NCBI RefSeq assembly: GCF_029911635.1 | Contig: NZ_JARYTI010000005.1 | Coordinates: 124,001 to 188,000, forward strand | DNA length: 64,000 nt | Reading direction: 5' to 3' | From: Sphingomonas sp. AR_OL41 | Lineage (GTDB): Bacteria; Pseudomonadota; Alphaproteobacteria; Sphingomonadales; Sphingomonadaceae | Program-made: the position numbers and the translations under genes | In this document: in pieces, positions 7,225 through 16,975 of the stretch | Layout: each line of letters starts with the position of its first letter | Numbering within the stretch: position 1 is the first letter of the stretch | Notes under the pieces: model-generated | Told to the model about the DNA's origin: nothing | The model's database searches: none | What the model saw: only the letters and a program-made list of their open reading frames with translations

Positions 7225-8781
7225 TCATTCCCACTCGATCGTGCCCGGCGGCTTTGAGGTATAGTCGTAGGTTACCCGATTAATCCCGCGCACTTCATTG
7301 ACGAGCCGCGTTGCGACGCGCGGCAGGAAGTCGCCGGGGAACTGGAACGCCTGCGCGGTCATGCCGTCTGTCGAGGTGACCGCGCGGAGCGCGAGAACGT
7401 TGTCGTACGTCCTGCCATCACCCATGACACCAACGCTGCGCACCGGGAGGAGCACGGCGAAAGCCTGCCAGATAGTGTCGTACAGGCCCGCCGCGCGAAT
7501 CTCCTCGAGATAGATCGCATCGGCCTTGCGCAGGATATCGCAGCGCTCCTTGGTGACCTCGCCGGGGATGCGGATGGCGAGGCCCGGCCCCGGAAAGGGG
7601 TGACGACCGACGAAGATTTCGGGCAGGCCAAGCTCGCGACCGAGCACGCGGACCTCGTCCTTGAACAGCTCGCGCAGCGGCTCGACCAGCGTCATGTTCA
7701 TGCGCGCTGGCAGCCCGCCGACATTGTGGTGGCTCTTGATCGTCACCGACGGGCCGCCGGTGAAGCTGACGCTCTCGATCACGTCGGGATAGAGCGTGCC
7801 TTGGGCGAGGAATTCAGCGCCGCCGATCTTGCGTGCTTCCTCCTCGAAGATGTCGATGAACGCGCCGCCGATAAACTTGCGCTTGGCCTCGGGGTCGGTG
7901 ACGCTGGCAAGGCCGCCGAGGAACTTCTCCGATGCGTCGACATGGACCAGCGGGATATTATAATGGTTGCGGAACAGGCTGACGACCTGATCTGCCTCGC
8001 CGGCGCGCATCAGGCCATGGTCGACGAACACGCAGGTCAGCTGCTCGCCGATCGCCTCGTGGATCAGCACCGCCGCCACCGCACTGTCGACACCGCCCGA
8101 CAGGCCACAGATCACCCTGCCCTTGCCGACCTGTGCGCGGATGTCGGCAATCTTGGCAGCACGGTACCCCGCCATCGTCCAGTCGCCCTTGAGGCCACAG
8201 ACATGGCGCGCGAAATTGGCGATCAGCTTTGCGCCATCGGGCGTGTGCGCGACCTCCATGTGGAATTGCGTGGCATAATAGCGCCGCGCATCGTCGGCGA
8301 CGACCGCGATCGGCGATCCCGGGCTGACCGCGACGGGCCGGAAACCCGGCGCAAGCTCGACGACCTTGTCGCCATGGCTCATCCACACCTGGTGGCGTTC
8401 GCCGATCGACCACAGCCCGTCGAACAGCACGCAATTGTCCTGCACCTCGATAAAGGCCTCGCCAAACTCGCCGGCTTCGCCGAGCACGACCTTGCCGCCG
8501 AGCTGCGCCATCATGACCTGTTGGCCGTAGCAGATGCCGAGCACCGGCACGCCCGAATCGAAGATCGCCTGCGGCACGCGCGGGCTGCCCTCGTCATGCA
8601 CCGAGGCCGGGCTGCCCGACAGGATGACGCCCGCCGGCTTCATCCGCGCGAACACGTCGGCGGCGGTCGTGAACGGGGCGATTTCGCTGTAGACCCCTGC
8701 CTCGCGCACGCGGCGCGCGATGAGTTGGGTCACCTGGCTGCCGAAATCGACGATGAGGATCGAGTCGCTGTGCTGGGTCAT
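7225..8781 (-). CDS. guaA: GMP synthase (glutamine-hydrolysing)
   Basis: The 518-residue enzyme converts XMP to GMP using ATP and glutamine in the cytoplasm. The class I glutamine amidotransferase domain begins [20 protein letters not shown] and has the Cys nucleophile in GICYGQQ and the His in FHMEVAHT. The ATP pyrophosphatase domain follows with the P-loop SGGVDSAVA. The dimerisation domain ends PPGTIEWE, the usual GuaA C-terminus. Length and domain order are normal. It lies 42 bp downstream of the prolyl oligopeptidase gene on the same strand. Confidence 0.98.
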   Translation of the reverse strand: MTQHSDSILIVDFGSQVTQLIARRVREAGVYSEIAPFTTAADVFARMKPAGVILSGSPASVHDEGSPRVPQAIFDSGVPVLGICYGQQVMMAQLGGKVVLGEAGEFGEAFIEVQDNCVLFDGLWSIGERHQVWMSHGDKVVELAPGFRPVAVSPGSPIAVVADDARRYYATQFHMEVAHTPDGAKLIANFARHVCGLKGDWTMAGYRAAKIADIRAQVGKGRVICGLSGGVDSAVAAVLIHEAIGEQLTCVFVDHGLMRAGEADQVVSLFRNHYNIPLVHVDASEKFLGGLASVTDPEAKRKFIGGAFIDIFEEEARKIGGAEFLAQGTLYPDVIESVSFTGGPSVTIKSHHNVGGLPARMNMTLVEPLRELFKDEVRVLGRELGLPEIFVGRHPFPGPGLAIRIPGEVTKERCDILRKADAIYLEEIRAAGLYDTIWQAFAVLLPVRSVGVMGDGRTYDNVLALRAVTSTDGMTAQAFQFPGDFLPRVATRLVNEVRGINRVTYDYTSKPPGTIEWE

Positions 8782-8823
8782 GCCGCCGGATAGCAGATGC
8801 CGCGCGACGCGGAAGTCCCCGCG

Positions 8824-10905
8824 CTATCGAATCGGCTCTACCGCCATGCCGGTCCAGTGCGCGGCAAAGGCCCAGTTGTCGGCGGCTTCGGCGATGATCT
8901 TGTCGGTCGGCTTGCCCGAGCCATGGCCGGCGCGGGTCTCGATCCGGATGAGGCGGGGTTTCTGGCCGAGGTCGAGCGACTGGAGCATCGCGGCATATTT
9001 GAAGCTGTGGCCGGGTACGACGCGATCGTCGGTATCGGCCGTTTCGACGAGGATCGCCGGATAGTCGCGGCCCGCGCGGACATTGTGGTAGGGCGAATAG
9101 GCAAGGAGCGTGCGAAAATCGTCTTCCCGCGACGGATGACCATAATCGTCGACCCAATAGCGCCCCGCCGTGAAGCGATCGAAGCGCAGCATGTCCATCA
9201 CGCCGACCTGCGGGATCGCGGCAGCGAAGAGATCCGGGCGCTGGTTGACCACCGCGCCGACCAGAAGCCCGCCGTTCGAGCCGCCCTGGATGACCAGCTT
9301 ATCTTTCGCAGTGACGCCCTGCGCGATCAGATCCTCGGCCGCGGCGATGAAGTCATCGAAGACATTCTGCTTGTTGGCGAGGCGGCCACCGTCATGCCAG
9401 GCCTGACCATATTCGCCGCCGCCACGCAGATTGGCAACGGCGAGCACCCCGCCCTGTTCGAGCCAGGCAAGCCGCGTCGCCGAGAAGGCCGGCGGCAACG
9501 ACACGTTGAAGCCGCCATAGCCATAGAGCAGGGTCGGCGCCGGCCCCGCAGGCAGGTCATTCCGGCTCACGATAAACATCGGAACACGGGTGCCGTCGCG
9601 GGATGCATAGAAGCGCTGTGTCACGGCATAGCGCGCGGGGTCGAAGGCAACCTTTGGCTCGGCCCAGGGCGTCGTTGTGCCGGTCTCGACATCGTAGCGA
9701 TATATTGTCGCCGGCGTGGCGAAGCTGGTGAAGGCAAAGAAGGTTTCGGGGTCGCGGTCATCGCCGCCGAAACCGCTGGCGCTGCCGATGCCCGGTAGCG
9801 GCACGAGCGCCTCGAAGGTGCCGTCGAGCGCATAGCGGCGGACCTCGCTCTTCACGTCAACCAGATAGCTGGCTAGAAGCTTGCCCCCGACGATCGACGC
9901 GCCGTCGAGCACGGCCGTGTCTTCCGGCACGATCACCTCGAGCGACGCCGCAGCGTCGGGCACGCTCAGGTCGGTCGCGACGATCCTTAGCCGGGGTGCA
10001 TCCTTGTTGGTGACCCAATAGAATTTCGCCCCGACATTGCCCGCAAGGCTCCACTGGTTCTCCAGCCCAGTGAAGATCGTGCGCGGCTCCGCATCGGCAC
10101 GCGTCAGATCGACGACGGTGACCTCATAGCGATTGTCGGTGCCCTCATGCGTCGTGATGACCAGCCAGTCGCCATCGTCGGTGACCTGCGCGCTGTGGCC
10201 GCGTCGCGGGGCCTCCGGCGTGGCATAGACCAACCGGTCAAGCGTCTGCGCCGTCCCGATGCGGTGGAAATGGATTTCCTGATTCTCGTTGAGCGCCTGA
10301 AAGGCAGCACCCTCGGCCGGCGCGGCAAAGCGCGAGTAATAGAAACCCGACCCGTCTTTCGCCCAGGCGAGATGGGAGAACTTCACCCATTCGACGGTGT
10401 CAGGCAGGATCTCGCCGGTGGCGACGTCCATGACCTTGACCGTCCGCCAGTCGCTGCCACCGTCCTGCACGGCGTACAGAATCTTGCCGCCATCCTCTGA
10501 CGGGACCCATTCGGCCAACGCCATGGCGCCGTCCGACGACCAGCCATTGGGATCGATCAACAGTCGCCCGGCGATATCATCGCGCGATTCACGCACGACG
10601 AGAACCGCCTGATTCTGCAGCCCACTGTTGCGCGCGTAGAAATAGCGACCACCCTTCTTCACCGGCACGCCGACGCGCTCATAGTCGATCAATGCGGTCA
10701 GCCGGGCCGCGAAGATGTCGCGACCGGGGAGCGTCGCGAGATAGGCCGCAGTGACGGCATTCTCGGCTTCGACCCAGCGCCGCACCTCCGGATCGGTGCG
10801 GACGTCGTTCTCGAGCCAGCGATAGGGATCGGCAACGGCCGTGCCGAAATGCTCCTCGACCACGTCATCGCGGCGCGTTTCGGGATAGGCGATCGAGTCA
10901 GACAT
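8824..10905 (-). CDS. Prolyl oligopeptidase family (S9A) serine peptidase
   Basis: The product has 693 residues from the ATG at 10905 (MSDSIAYPETRRDDVVEEHFG); an in-frame ATG at 10947 would add 14 residues. The N-terminal motif DPYRWLEN and the long beta-propeller region are typical of S9A enzymes. The C-terminal hydrolase domain carries GGSNGGLLVG (Ser), DTDDRVVPGHS (Asp) and RAGHGSG (His). No signal peptide is evident, so it is probably a cytoplasmic enzyme cleaving short peptides after proline. It follows the rplQ terminator and appears independently transcribed. Confidence 0.93.
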   Translation of the reverse strand: MSDSIAYPETRRDDVVEEHFGTAVADPYRWLENDVRTDPEVRRWVEAENAVTAAYLATLPGRDIFAARLTALIDYERVGVPVKKGGRYFYARNSGLQNQAVLVVRESRDDIAGRLLIDPNGWSSDGAMALAEWVPSEDGGKILYAVQDGGSDWRTVKVMDVATGEILPDTVEWVKFSHLAWAKDGSGFYYSRFAAPAEGAAFQALNENQEIHFHRIGTAQTLDRLVYATPEAPRRGHSAQVTDDGDWLVITTHEGTDNRYEVTVVDLTRADAEPRTIFTGLENQWSLAGNVGAKFYWVTNKDAPRLRIVATDLSVPDAAASLEVIVPEDTAVLDGASIVGGKLLASYLVDVKSEVRRYALDGTFEALVPLPGIGSASGFGGDDRDPETFFAFTSFATPATIYRYDVETGTTTPWAEPKVAFDPARYAVTQRFYASRDGTRVPMFIVSRNDLPAGPAPTLLYGYGGFNVSLPPAFSATRLAWLEQGGVLAVANLRGGGEYGQAWHDGGRLANKQNVFDDFIAAAEDLIAQGVTAKDKLVIQGGSNGGLLVGAVVNQRPDLFAAAIPQVGVMDMLRFDRFTAGRYWVDDYGHPSREDDFRTLLAYSPYHNVRAGRDYPAILVETADTDDRVVPGHSFKYAAMLQSLDLGQKPRLIRIETRAGHGSGKPTDKIIAEAADNWAFAAHWTGMAVEPIR

Positions 10906-11001
10906 GGAAGGCGCGGCCTTTGCATTGATCCGCGGCGCGAGGCGCAACGGCGATGCCCCTCATATCGAGCGCGGCACGTTGACGAACAAGCGCCACCCAC
11001 G

Positions 11002-11029
11002 AAAAAGGGCCCCGCTTTCGCGAGGCCCC
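11002..11029 (-). terminator. Intrinsic terminator after rplQ
   Basis: On the minus strand the transcript forms a GGGGCCTCGC stem with a GAAA loop against GCGGGGCCC, followed directly by five U residues. It lies 26 bp downstream of the rplQ stop and closes the ribosomal supercluster. Confidence 0.9.
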
Positions 11030-11054
11030 GTCAAGATCGGCGATGCTGCGGTAC

Positions 11055-11477
11055 TCAGGCCGCGTCTTCGTAATCCTCGTCGTTCATCACCGGGCCCGAA
11101 TCCTGGCCCTTGGCGGTGACGTCGCGATCGACGAACTCGATGATCGCCATCGGCGACGCGTCCGACTGCCGGATGCCGGCCTTGATGATGCGGGTGTAGC
11201 CGCCGTTGCGATCGGCGTAGCGCGCCGCCAGCACGTCGAACAGCTTCACCAGCTGCGCATCGTCGAGCAAGCGCGCATGCGCCAGGCGACGGTTGGACAG
11301 GCCACCCTTCTTGGCGAGCGTGATGAGCTTCTCGACATAGGGGCGAAGTTCCTTCGCCTTGGCGACGGTGGTGGTGATCTGCTCGTGCTTGATCAGTGCG
11401 GCCGACATGTTGCGGAACAACGCAATGCGATGGGCCGAGGTACGCTGCAGCTTACGGCCGCCTACGCGATGACGCAT
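11055..11477 (-). CDS. rplQ: 50S ribosomal protein L17
   Basis: From the ATG at 11477 the product is 140 residues starting [17 protein letters not shown], the invariant L17 N-terminus, with GAAGG upstream. L17 lines the exit-tunnel side of the large subunit. The last residues (DEDYEDAA) form a short acidic tail. It is the final gene of the alpha operon; 177 bp separate it from rpoA, which is longer than usual and contains a palindromic repeat. Confidence 0.98.
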   Translation of the reverse strand: MRHRVGGRKLQRTSAHRIALFRNMSAALIKHEQITTTVAKAKELRPYVEKLITLAKKGGLSNRRLAHARLLDDAQLVKLFDVLAARYADRNGGYTRIIKAGIRQSDASPMAIIEFVDRDVTAKGQDSGPVMNDEDYEDAA

Positions 11478-11552
11478 GGTAACTTCCTTCGTTCGTTCGG
11501 GGGCCGTGTCAGGTACCCGGGACCAGGTGGCGACGGAGAGGCCACCCAAAAA

Positions 11553-11637
11553 ACCGTCATCCCGGCCCAAGCCGGGATCTCACTGAGGAGAGCGTCCGGC
11601 CCGAACCACGCGATCCCAACTTTCGCTGGGATGACGC
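11553..11637. repeat. Palindromic intergenic repeat between rpoA and rplQ
   Basis: The outer arms GTCATCCC (11556-11563) and GGGATGAC (11628-11635) are exact reverse complements. Each arm also sits in its own small hairpin: ATCCCGGC...GCCGGGAT and ATCCCAAC...GCTGGGAT. This is REP-like architecture, and similar CATCCC/GGGATG elements are common between genes in sphingomonads. It lies inside the alpha operon transcript. Confidence 0.7.
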
Positions 11638-11654
11638 AGAACGGGCCGAGCGGC

Positions 11655-12719
11655 TTACCCCATGATTTCCTGCTCGAGCTTCTTGGCCATCTCTTCGATG
11701 TTCTCGGGCGGCCAGCCGGGGATTTCCATCCCGAGGCGGAGACCCATGCTCGACAGCACTTCCTTGATCTCGTTGAGCGACTTGCGGCCGAAGTTCGGCG
11801 TGCGCAGCATCTCGGCTTCGGTCTTCTGGACCAGATCGCCGATATAGATGATGTTGTCGTTCTTGAGGCAATTGGCGCTGCGCACCGACAGTTCGAGCTC
11901 GTCGACCTTCTTGAGCAGATAGCGGTTGATCTGCTGTGTGTCGCCCGACACCTCGCCGGCAGCGGCCGGGGCGGCGTGGCCGACCGGTGCAGCGCGCGAG
12001 ACGAGCGAATCGTCGAAGTGAACGAACAGCGCGAGCTGGTCCTGCAGGATGCGCCCGGCATAGCCGACCGCGTCATCAGGAGTGATCGTGCCGTCGGTCT
12101 CGACGGTCAGCGTGAGCTTGTCGTAATCGAGCTCCTGCCCGACGCGGGTGTTCTCGACCTTGTACGACACCTGGCGCACCGGCGAGTACAGCGCATCGAC
12201 CGGGATCAGGCCGATCGGCGCATCGGCCGGGCGGTTGGCGATAGCGGCGACATAACCCTTACCGACATCGGCGGTGAGCTCCATGTTGAGCGTCGCGCCG
12301 TCGTCGAGATGGCAGATCACCAGCTCAGGGTTCATCACCTCGATGTCGCCCGAGACGGCGATGTCGCCGGCCTTCACTTCGGCAGGACCGGTTGCGGAGA
12401 GCTGGAGGCGCTTCGGCCCCTCGCCCTGCATCTTGAGCGCGATCTGCTTCACGTTGAGCACGATGTCGGTAACGTCCTCGCGGACACCCGCCAGCGACGA
12501 GAATTCGTGCAGCACATTCTCGATCTTGATCGAGGTGACGGCGGCACCCTGCAACGACGACAGCAACACACGGCGCAACGCGTTGCCGAGCGTCAGGCCG
12601 AAGCCACGCTCCAGCGGCTCGGCGACGAAGGTCGCCTTGCGCTTCTGATCGCCGCCCGGCTTCTTTTCGAGGCCGCTCGGCTTCTTCAATTCCTGCCAGT
12701 TCTTAGCGTTGACGGACAC
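11655..12719 (-). CDS. rpoA: DNA-directed RNA polymerase subunit alpha
   Basis: The 354-residue product is slightly longer than the E. coli subunit (329). The N-terminal assembly domain contains [20 protein letters not shown] and the C-terminal domain contains [20 protein letters not shown] and [12 protein letters not shown], which contact UP elements and activators. It builds the alpha dimer that nucleates RNA polymerase. A short Ala/Pro-rich linker joins the domains. It follows rpsK by 92 bp in the alpha operon. Confidence 0.98.
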   Translation of the reverse strand: MSVNAKNWQELKKPSGLEKKPGGDQKRKATFVAEPLERGFGLTLGNALRRVLLSSLQGAAVTSIKIENVLHEFSSLAGVREDVTDIVLNVKQIALKMQGEGPKRLQLSATGPAEVKAGDIAVSGDIEVMNPELVICHLDDGATLNMELTADVGKGYVAAIANRPADAPIGLIPVDALYSPVRQVSYKVENTRVGQELDYDKLTLTVETDGTITPDDAVGYAGRILQDQLALFVHFDDSLVSRAAPVGHAAPAAAGEVSGDTQQINRYLLKKVDELELSVRSANCLKNDNIIYIGDLVQKTEAEMLRTPNFGRKSLNEIKEVLSSMGLRLGMEIPGWPPENIEEMAKKLEQEIMG

Positions 12720-12811
12720 GGGCTTCCCCTATCTAGGGCCGGAGCGGGGGCTTGCTCTGGCCGTGAAAATCGCCCGCGCAGCGTGATCAATCGCGCGCGG
12801 GCCGACGAAAA

Positions 12812-13201
12812 TCAGACGCGACGGCGCTTGGACGGGCGAACACCGTTGTGCGGGATCGAGGTCACGTCGCGGATCGACGTGATCTGGAAACCGACCGCCT
12901 GCAGCGCACGCAGCGCCGACTCGCGACCCGAACCCGGACCTTTGACCTCGACCTCGAGCGTGCGAACGCCATGCTCGGCGGCCTTCTTGCCCGCGTCTTC
13001 CGCAGCAACCTGTGCCGCGTACGGCGTCGACTTGCGGCTACCCTTGAATCCCATCGTGCCGGCTGACGACCATGAAATGGCGTTGCCCTGGGCATCGGTG
13101 ATGGTGATCATGGTGTTGTTGAAACTGGCGTTCACATGCGCGACGCCGGACGTGATATTCTTGCGTTCACGGCGCCGGATGCGCTGAGGTTCGCGTGCCA
13201 T
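12812..13201 (-). CDS. rpsK: 30S ribosomal protein S11
   Basis: The 129-residue protein contains the S11 core [17 protein letters not shown] and ends [12 protein letters not shown], the canonical basic tail at the platform of the small subunit. An N-terminal [13 protein letters not shown] stretch is basic, as in other alphaproteobacteria. It lies 57 bp after rpsM and shares the alpha operon with rpoA and rplQ. Confidence 0.98.
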   Translation of the reverse strand: MAREPQRIRRRERKNITSGVAHVNASFNNTMITITDAQGNAISWSSAGTMGFKGSRKSTPYAAQVAAEDAGKKAAEHGVRTLEVEVKGPGSGRESALRALQAVGFQITSIRDVTSIPHNGVRPSKRRRV

Positions 13202-13258
13202 AATGGAATTCCTGACCTGGTTTGCTGAAGAGCGAGCGGCGCGCGGCCGCCCAGCGTC

Positions 13259-13627
13259 TTACTTCTTCTTGCCGGCGATCGGCTTGGCCTTGCCCTTGCG
13301 GGTGCGCGCATTGGTGTGCGTGCGCTGGCCACGAACCGGCAAGCCCTTGCGATGGCGCAAGCCGCGATAGCAGGCGAGATCCATCAAGCGCTTGATGTTC
13401 ATCGCGGTTTCGCGACGCAGATCACCCTCGACGGTGTGATCGGCATCGATCGCTTCGCGAATCTGCAGCACTTCCTGATCGGTCAGGTCCTGCACGCGAC
13501 GCTCGGCTGCGATGTTCAGCTTGTCGGTGATCTGCTTCGCCTTGGCGGGGCCGATACCGTGGATGTAGGTCAGCGCGATAACGACGCGCTTATTGGTCGG
13601 GATATTGACCCCGGCGATACGTGCCAT
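13259..13627 (-). CDS. rpsM: 30S ribosomal protein S13
   Basis: From the ATG at 13627 the product is 122 residues beginning [20 protein letters not shown], the standard S13 start; the longer frame upstream is rejected. It has [10 protein letters not shown] and the C-terminal basic tail [20 protein letters not shown] that reaches the tRNA sites. In most ribosomal clusters rpsM directly follows secY/adk/rpmJ. Here it is separated from adk by about 3.3 kb of regulatory genes and has its own promoter candidate. Confidence 0.98.
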   Translation of the reverse strand: MARIAGVNIPTNKRVVIALTYIHGIGPAKAKQITDKLNIAAERRVQDLTDQEVLQIREAIDADHTVEGDLRRETAMNIKRLMDLACYRGLRHRKGLPVRGQRTHTNARTRKGKAKPIAGKKK

Positions 13628-13756
13628 GAAAATTGTTCTCCTAGCTCCACAGGGCGCATGGCAGCGCACCCCATCTCAACGCGTTGCAAACCGAAACGCA
13701 AGATACCGGCGAGCGCAAACAAGCGCCGCCGGAAACCGGTGTTTCGGAATGATCAT

Positions 13757-13785
13757 CAGTTAAGATGCGACCGGGCTCCTGTCAA
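13757..13785 (-). promoter_or_regulatory. Candidate sigma-70 promoter for rpsM-rpsK-rpoA-rplQ
   Basis: On the minus strand a perfect -35 TTGACA (13785-13780) is followed by a 17-bp spacer and TAACTG (13762-13757) as a weaker -10. It lies about 130 bp upstream of the rpsM start and after the inserted two-component genes, where an independent promoter for the alpha operon would be needed. Confidence 0.5.
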
Positions 13786-14012
13786 GCGGCGAGCGGCGCA
13801 CGGACATGGCAGGGTGACCAATTCCTTATCCGGCCGGCCGAATAGCTCAGCGTAGCTAAGGCTATTATAGCAGCGGCCGCAGCCGTGTCACGTTGATCGC
13901 CCATCAGAGCCGCTGTGATGACCAACATCAATGAGGCTCCCGACGAGCGCGCTAACCCAGCCAAAAAGGCCAGAAGCGACAGAACTTCGCGTCCGGCTGG
14001 TGATAAAACCAC
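13782..14012 (-). CDS. Possible small membrane protein, unrecognised
   Basis: A 76-residue frame from a GTG at 14012 with AAGG seven bases upstream encodes two hydrophobic stretches (about residues 9-35 and 43-58) with a polar DQRD link. Codons such as TTA, TTG and ATA are more frequent than in neighbouring genes, which argues against a well-expressed native gene. It lies between the histidine kinase stop and rpsM, and the rpsM promoter candidate touches its end. It could be non-coding or recently acquired. Nothing else was found in the 13628-14079 gap. Confidence 0.3.
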   Translation of the reverse strand: MVLSPAGREVLSLLAFLAGLARSSGASLMLVITAALMGDQRDTAAAAAIIALATLSYSAGRIRNWSPCHVRAPLAA

Positions 14013-14079
14013 CCAACCTTGCGATGTACCCGCCGGCTGGACGGCAAAGACTAACCTCGCCCTACCCTGTCCTGCCCTT

Positions 14080-15429
14080 TCAGGCCGGAATGATGATCGC
14101 CGCCTTCAAGCCTGGCGCATTGTCGCCAAGTTCAAAGCGTCCGCCATGCAACCGCGCGACCGCGGCAATCAGCGACAGACCCAGGCCTGCACCCGGGGCG
14201 CTGCGTGCATTGTCGAGGCGCCCGAAGCGACTGAGCGCGTGCTCGCGATCTGCGTCCGCAATACCGGGCCCACGATCCTCGACCTGAAAGCGAACATCGC
14301 CATGCTCGCTCGAAAGCCGCAAGGTTACTTCCCGGCCCACCGCGCCGTGACGTAGGGCATTGTCGATCAAATTGGTGATCGCCTGCGTCATAAGCTCACG
14401 GTGGAGCGTGATACGTAGCGGATGAAGTTCGATCACGGTGGTGAAGGTCAGTCCGGCTTCCTCGGCGACGGGCTCGTAAAGCTCGGCGATTTCCTCGACC
14501 AGCGCGGCGGGATCGATGGTGGCGAAGCGATCGCGCGAGACCGACTCGGCGCGACTGATCTCGATCAGCATCGTCAGCATGCGCATCACGAGATCGGTCT
14601 CGACCAGCAGCCCGCCGAGCGCGGCATCGCGTTGGCCCGGGTCGGTCAACAACACCGCGGTTTCGGTCTTGGTGCGCAGCCGTGCGAGCGGCGAACGCAA
14701 GTCGTGCGCGAGGCTGTCGGTCACCACGCGCAACTCGATCATCAACCGCTCGACCTTGTCGAGCATGCCGTTGAGCCGGGTCGCGAGCCGGTCGAACGCG
14801 TCGCCCCCGCCTGGCGCACCGACCACGCGGCGCGAGAGGTCGCCGCCGGCGACACCCTCGATCGCATCGGCGACGCTGTTCAGGCGACGACCGACATAGC
14901 GTGTGACCACCAGGCCGCCGCCGATGCCGAGCGCCAACGACAGCAAGGTCGCGGCGAGCATCGCGCTGGCAATGCCCCGCTGCTCCTGTTCCCAGTCGTC
15001 GAGCAGGCGTCCGCTGACGAGCCAGTTCGGGCCGATCGGGCGGACCGAATACCCCGCCTCCCGCTCGGACCAGGGCGGCGCGGCGCCCATCATGCCCATG
15101 CGGAAGGTGGTCGGTGCCGGCGAGCCCGAGACGGTGATATCGTCGGGCCCCACACCGGCGAGCCGCTGTCCGCTGTTATCGACGACGGCAATCACCAGCG
15201 AACGATCACCGGGCGCGCGCGCCTCATCGATCGCGCGGGTCAGCGCGCCGATGCCGCCCGAACGGTACACCGCCACCAGCGCGTCGGATTGTTCGATCGT
15301 GTCGCGGCGCAGCGCATCGAGCGCATGGTCGTGCACCTGTTGCCAGACGAACGCCACCAGGACGAGGTTGGAAATCAAGGCCAGGCCGATCGCCAGCAGC
15401 GCGATGCGCGCGGTAACCGACAGGCGCAT
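14080..15429 (-). CDS. Sensor histidine kinase
   Basis: This 449-residue membrane kinase has a first transmembrane helix at about residues 8-30, a periplasmic segment of about 120 residues, a second helix at about 154-176 and a HAMP region (RRLNSVADAIEGVAGGD). The H-box SLAHDLRSPLARLR places the phosphorylated His at 242. NLIDNALRHG (N box), DRGPGIAD (G1) and GAGLGLSL (G2) complete the ATPase domain. It lies 8 bp after the OmpR-type regulator gene and is its likely partner. The periplasmic MGMMG sequence is unusual, but no ligand can be assigned. Confidence 0.92.
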   Translation of the reverse strand: MRLSVTARIALLAIGLALISNLVLVAFVWQQVHDHALDALRRDTIEQSDALVAVYRSGGIGALTRAIDEARAPGDRSLVIAVVDNSGQRLAGVGPDDITVSGSPAPTTFRMGMMGAAPPWSEREAGYSVRPIGPNWLVSGRLLDDWEQEQRGIASAMLAATLLSLALGIGGGLVVTRYVGRRLNSVADAIEGVAGGDLSRRVVGAPGGGDAFDRLATRLNGMLDKVERLMIELRVVTDSLAHDLRSPLARLRTKTETAVLLTDPGQRDAALGGLLVETDLVMRMLTMLIEISRAESVSRDRFATIDPAALVEEIAELYEPVAEEAGLTFTTVIELHPLRITLHRELMTQAITNLIDNALRHGAVGREVTLRLSSEHGDVRFQVEDRGPGIADADREHALSRFGRLDNARSAPGAGLGLSLIAAVARLHGGRFELGDNAPGLKAAIIIPA

Positions 15430-15437
15430 CGACGGGG

Positions 15438-16130
15438 TTATGCCTCGACCGACAGGCGATAACCGGCGCCGCGCACGGTGTGCAGGATCGGCGCACCAAA
15501 GCCTTCCTCGATTTTGCGACGCAACCGACCGATATGGACATCGACGACGTTCGAACCCGGATCAAAATGATAGTTCCAGATCTTCTCCAACATCATCGTG
15601 CGCGTGACGACCTGGCCGGCATGGCGGGCGAGATATTCCAACAGGTTGAACTCGCGCGCGCCGAGCGCAATCGAGCGCCCTTCGCGCGTCACGGTACGTC
15701 CGAGCAGGTCGATTTCGAGGTCACCGACAACGAGCCGGGTCGGCTGGGCATTGACCGGGACATGTTCGGAGCGGCGCAGCAGCGCCTCGACCCGCGCGGA
15801 CAGTTCGGCGAAGGAGAAGGGCTTGACGAGATAGTCATCGGCGCCGGCGCGAAGCCCGTCGATCCGGTCGTCAACCGTTGCCAGCGCGGACAGGATCATC
15901 ACCGGCGTGCGGATGCCGGCGGCGCGGATCGCACCGATCATCGCCACCCCATTGAGGCCGGGCAACATGCGATCGGCGATGATCAGGTCGAAGATGCCCT
16001 CGGTGGCGAGGAAAAGACCATCGCGGCCATCGGCACAGGTCTCGACCGAGAAGCCGGCTTCGCCCAAGCCCTTGGCGAGATAACTCGCCGTGGCGGCATC
16101 ATCCTCGACGATCAACAGCTTGCGGGTCAT
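15438..16130 (-). CDS. OmpR/PhoB-type response regulator
   Basis: The 230-residue product starts at the ATG at 16130 (MTRKLLIVEDDAATASYLAK); a longer frame to 16313 adds unrelated sequence. The receiver domain has the acidic pair ED at 9-10, Asp53 in IIADRMLPG and Lys in LVKPFSF. The C-terminal winged helix contains LGAREFNLLEYLARH and ends VRGAGYRLSVEA. It forms a two-gene unit with the histidine kinase, inserted between adk and rpsM of the ribosomal cluster. The regulon is unknown. Confidence 0.93.
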   Translation of the reverse strand: MTRKLLIVEDDAATASYLAKGLGEAGFSVETCADGRDGLFLATEGIFDLIIADRMLPGLNGVAMIGAIRAAGIRTPVMILSALATVDDRIDGLRAGADDYLVKPFSFAELSARVEALLRRSEHVPVNAQPTRLVVGDLEIDLLGRTVTREGRSIALGAREFNLLEYLARHAGQVVTRTMMLEKIWNYHFDPGSNVVDVHIGRLRRKIEEGFGAPILHTVRGAGYRLSVEA

Positions 16131-16173
16131 GGGTGACGTTTCCGAAAAGAACGGCAAGCCTATAAGGAAATGA

Positions 16174-16230
16174 GGCCGGCGGAAAGCGAACTCCCCGCCG
16201 GCCTTCGGTGTCCCCGGGAGTGCGGACACC
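16174..16230 (-). terminator. Paired hairpins upstream of the response regulator
   Basis: Two stems lie side by side: GGTGTCC/GGACACC (16207-16230) and GGCCGGCGG/CCGCCGGCC (16174-16203). They sit between the SRPBCC gene and the response regulator. On the minus strand no strong U-run follows, so they could be a weak terminator for the SRPBCC transcript or structure in the regulator leader. Confidence 0.35.
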
Positions 16231-16352
16231 GAACTGACAATCTCTTCGACCGCGTGCATCGGCGATGCCCCCTCTTTAGGGCGACGCTGCGCGCCCGGCG
16301 ATGAAGCCGGCATGAAGAAATTGTCATCGCCTCGCGTTCGGGGCGGCGCGGG

Positions 16353-16892
16353 TTATTTTGCGGTCGGCGGCGGCGCCTCGGCGGCCTTTTTCAGATTGAT
16401 CATCTGCAAGGCCAGCACCTCGTCGACCTTGGGCGCCAGCGTGTCTGCGCCGGCGCGTACATAGCCACCGACGACATAGGTCATGGTGATCCGCGTCGCG
16501 TTGGCCCCTTCCTGATCGAGCTTGAAGGTCAGGGTGCCATTGACCGCCTCGGCCTGGAGCGGACCGAGCCCGCCGACGAGTCGCATCATCCGCGGCGGCT
16601 GAATATAGACGATATGAGCGTGCTCGATGCTGCCCTTTCCGGGGAGGCGCTCACAGAAACACCCGGTGGCCTGGCTGTCGAGATAGAGGTTCGCGCTATC
16701 GCCGGAATAGGTATGTTCCTTGTCCCACCAGCGTTGCGGCGCGCGCAGCGTTTCCCACACCTGCGCGATCGGTACGTCGGCGGTGATGGCCTGGGTTATC
16801 TCGAAACCCGCCGCGCTCGACTGGGTCACTTCGGCCGGCGCGGCGGCGCCCAAGGCCAGAAGCGGGGCGGCAAGCAAGGCGTAGCGGAACAT
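16353..16892 (-). CDS. Exported SRPBCC (START-like) protein
   Basis: The 179-residue product from the ATG at 16892 (GGGGAGG upstream) has a signal peptide (FRYALLAAPLLALGAAAPAE). A Bet v 1/START-like domain follows, with ITADVPIAQVWETLRAPQRWWDKEHTYSG near the start and the terminal long helix (LAPKVDEVLALQMINLKKAA). Such folds bind hydrophobic ligands. Export suggests a periplasmic lipid- or small-molecule-binding role, but no catalytic motif is visible. It lies 83 bp after adk, the first of the non-ribosomal genes inserted in the cluster. Confidence 0.8.
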   Translation of the reverse strand: MFRYALLAAPLLALGAAAPAEVTQSSAAGFEITQAITADVPIAQVWETLRAPQRWWDKEHTYSGDSANLYLDSQATGCFCERLPGKGSIEHAHIVYIQPPRMMRLVGGLGPLQAEAVNGTLTFKLDQEGANATRITMTYVVGGYVRAGADTLAPKVDEVLALQMINLKKAAEAPPPTAK

Positions 16893-16975
16893 TCGAACCT
16901 CCCCGTGACGTAACGAGGGCATACTACCGCCGACACGGGCTCTTCGTCATCCCCCGCGGGCGCCTTTCGATGTGG

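Noticed and set aside
11043..13187. A 714-residue plus-strand frame over rplQ, rpoA and rpsK
   Set aside because: It is antisense to three clear genes and reflects high GC at third codon positions.
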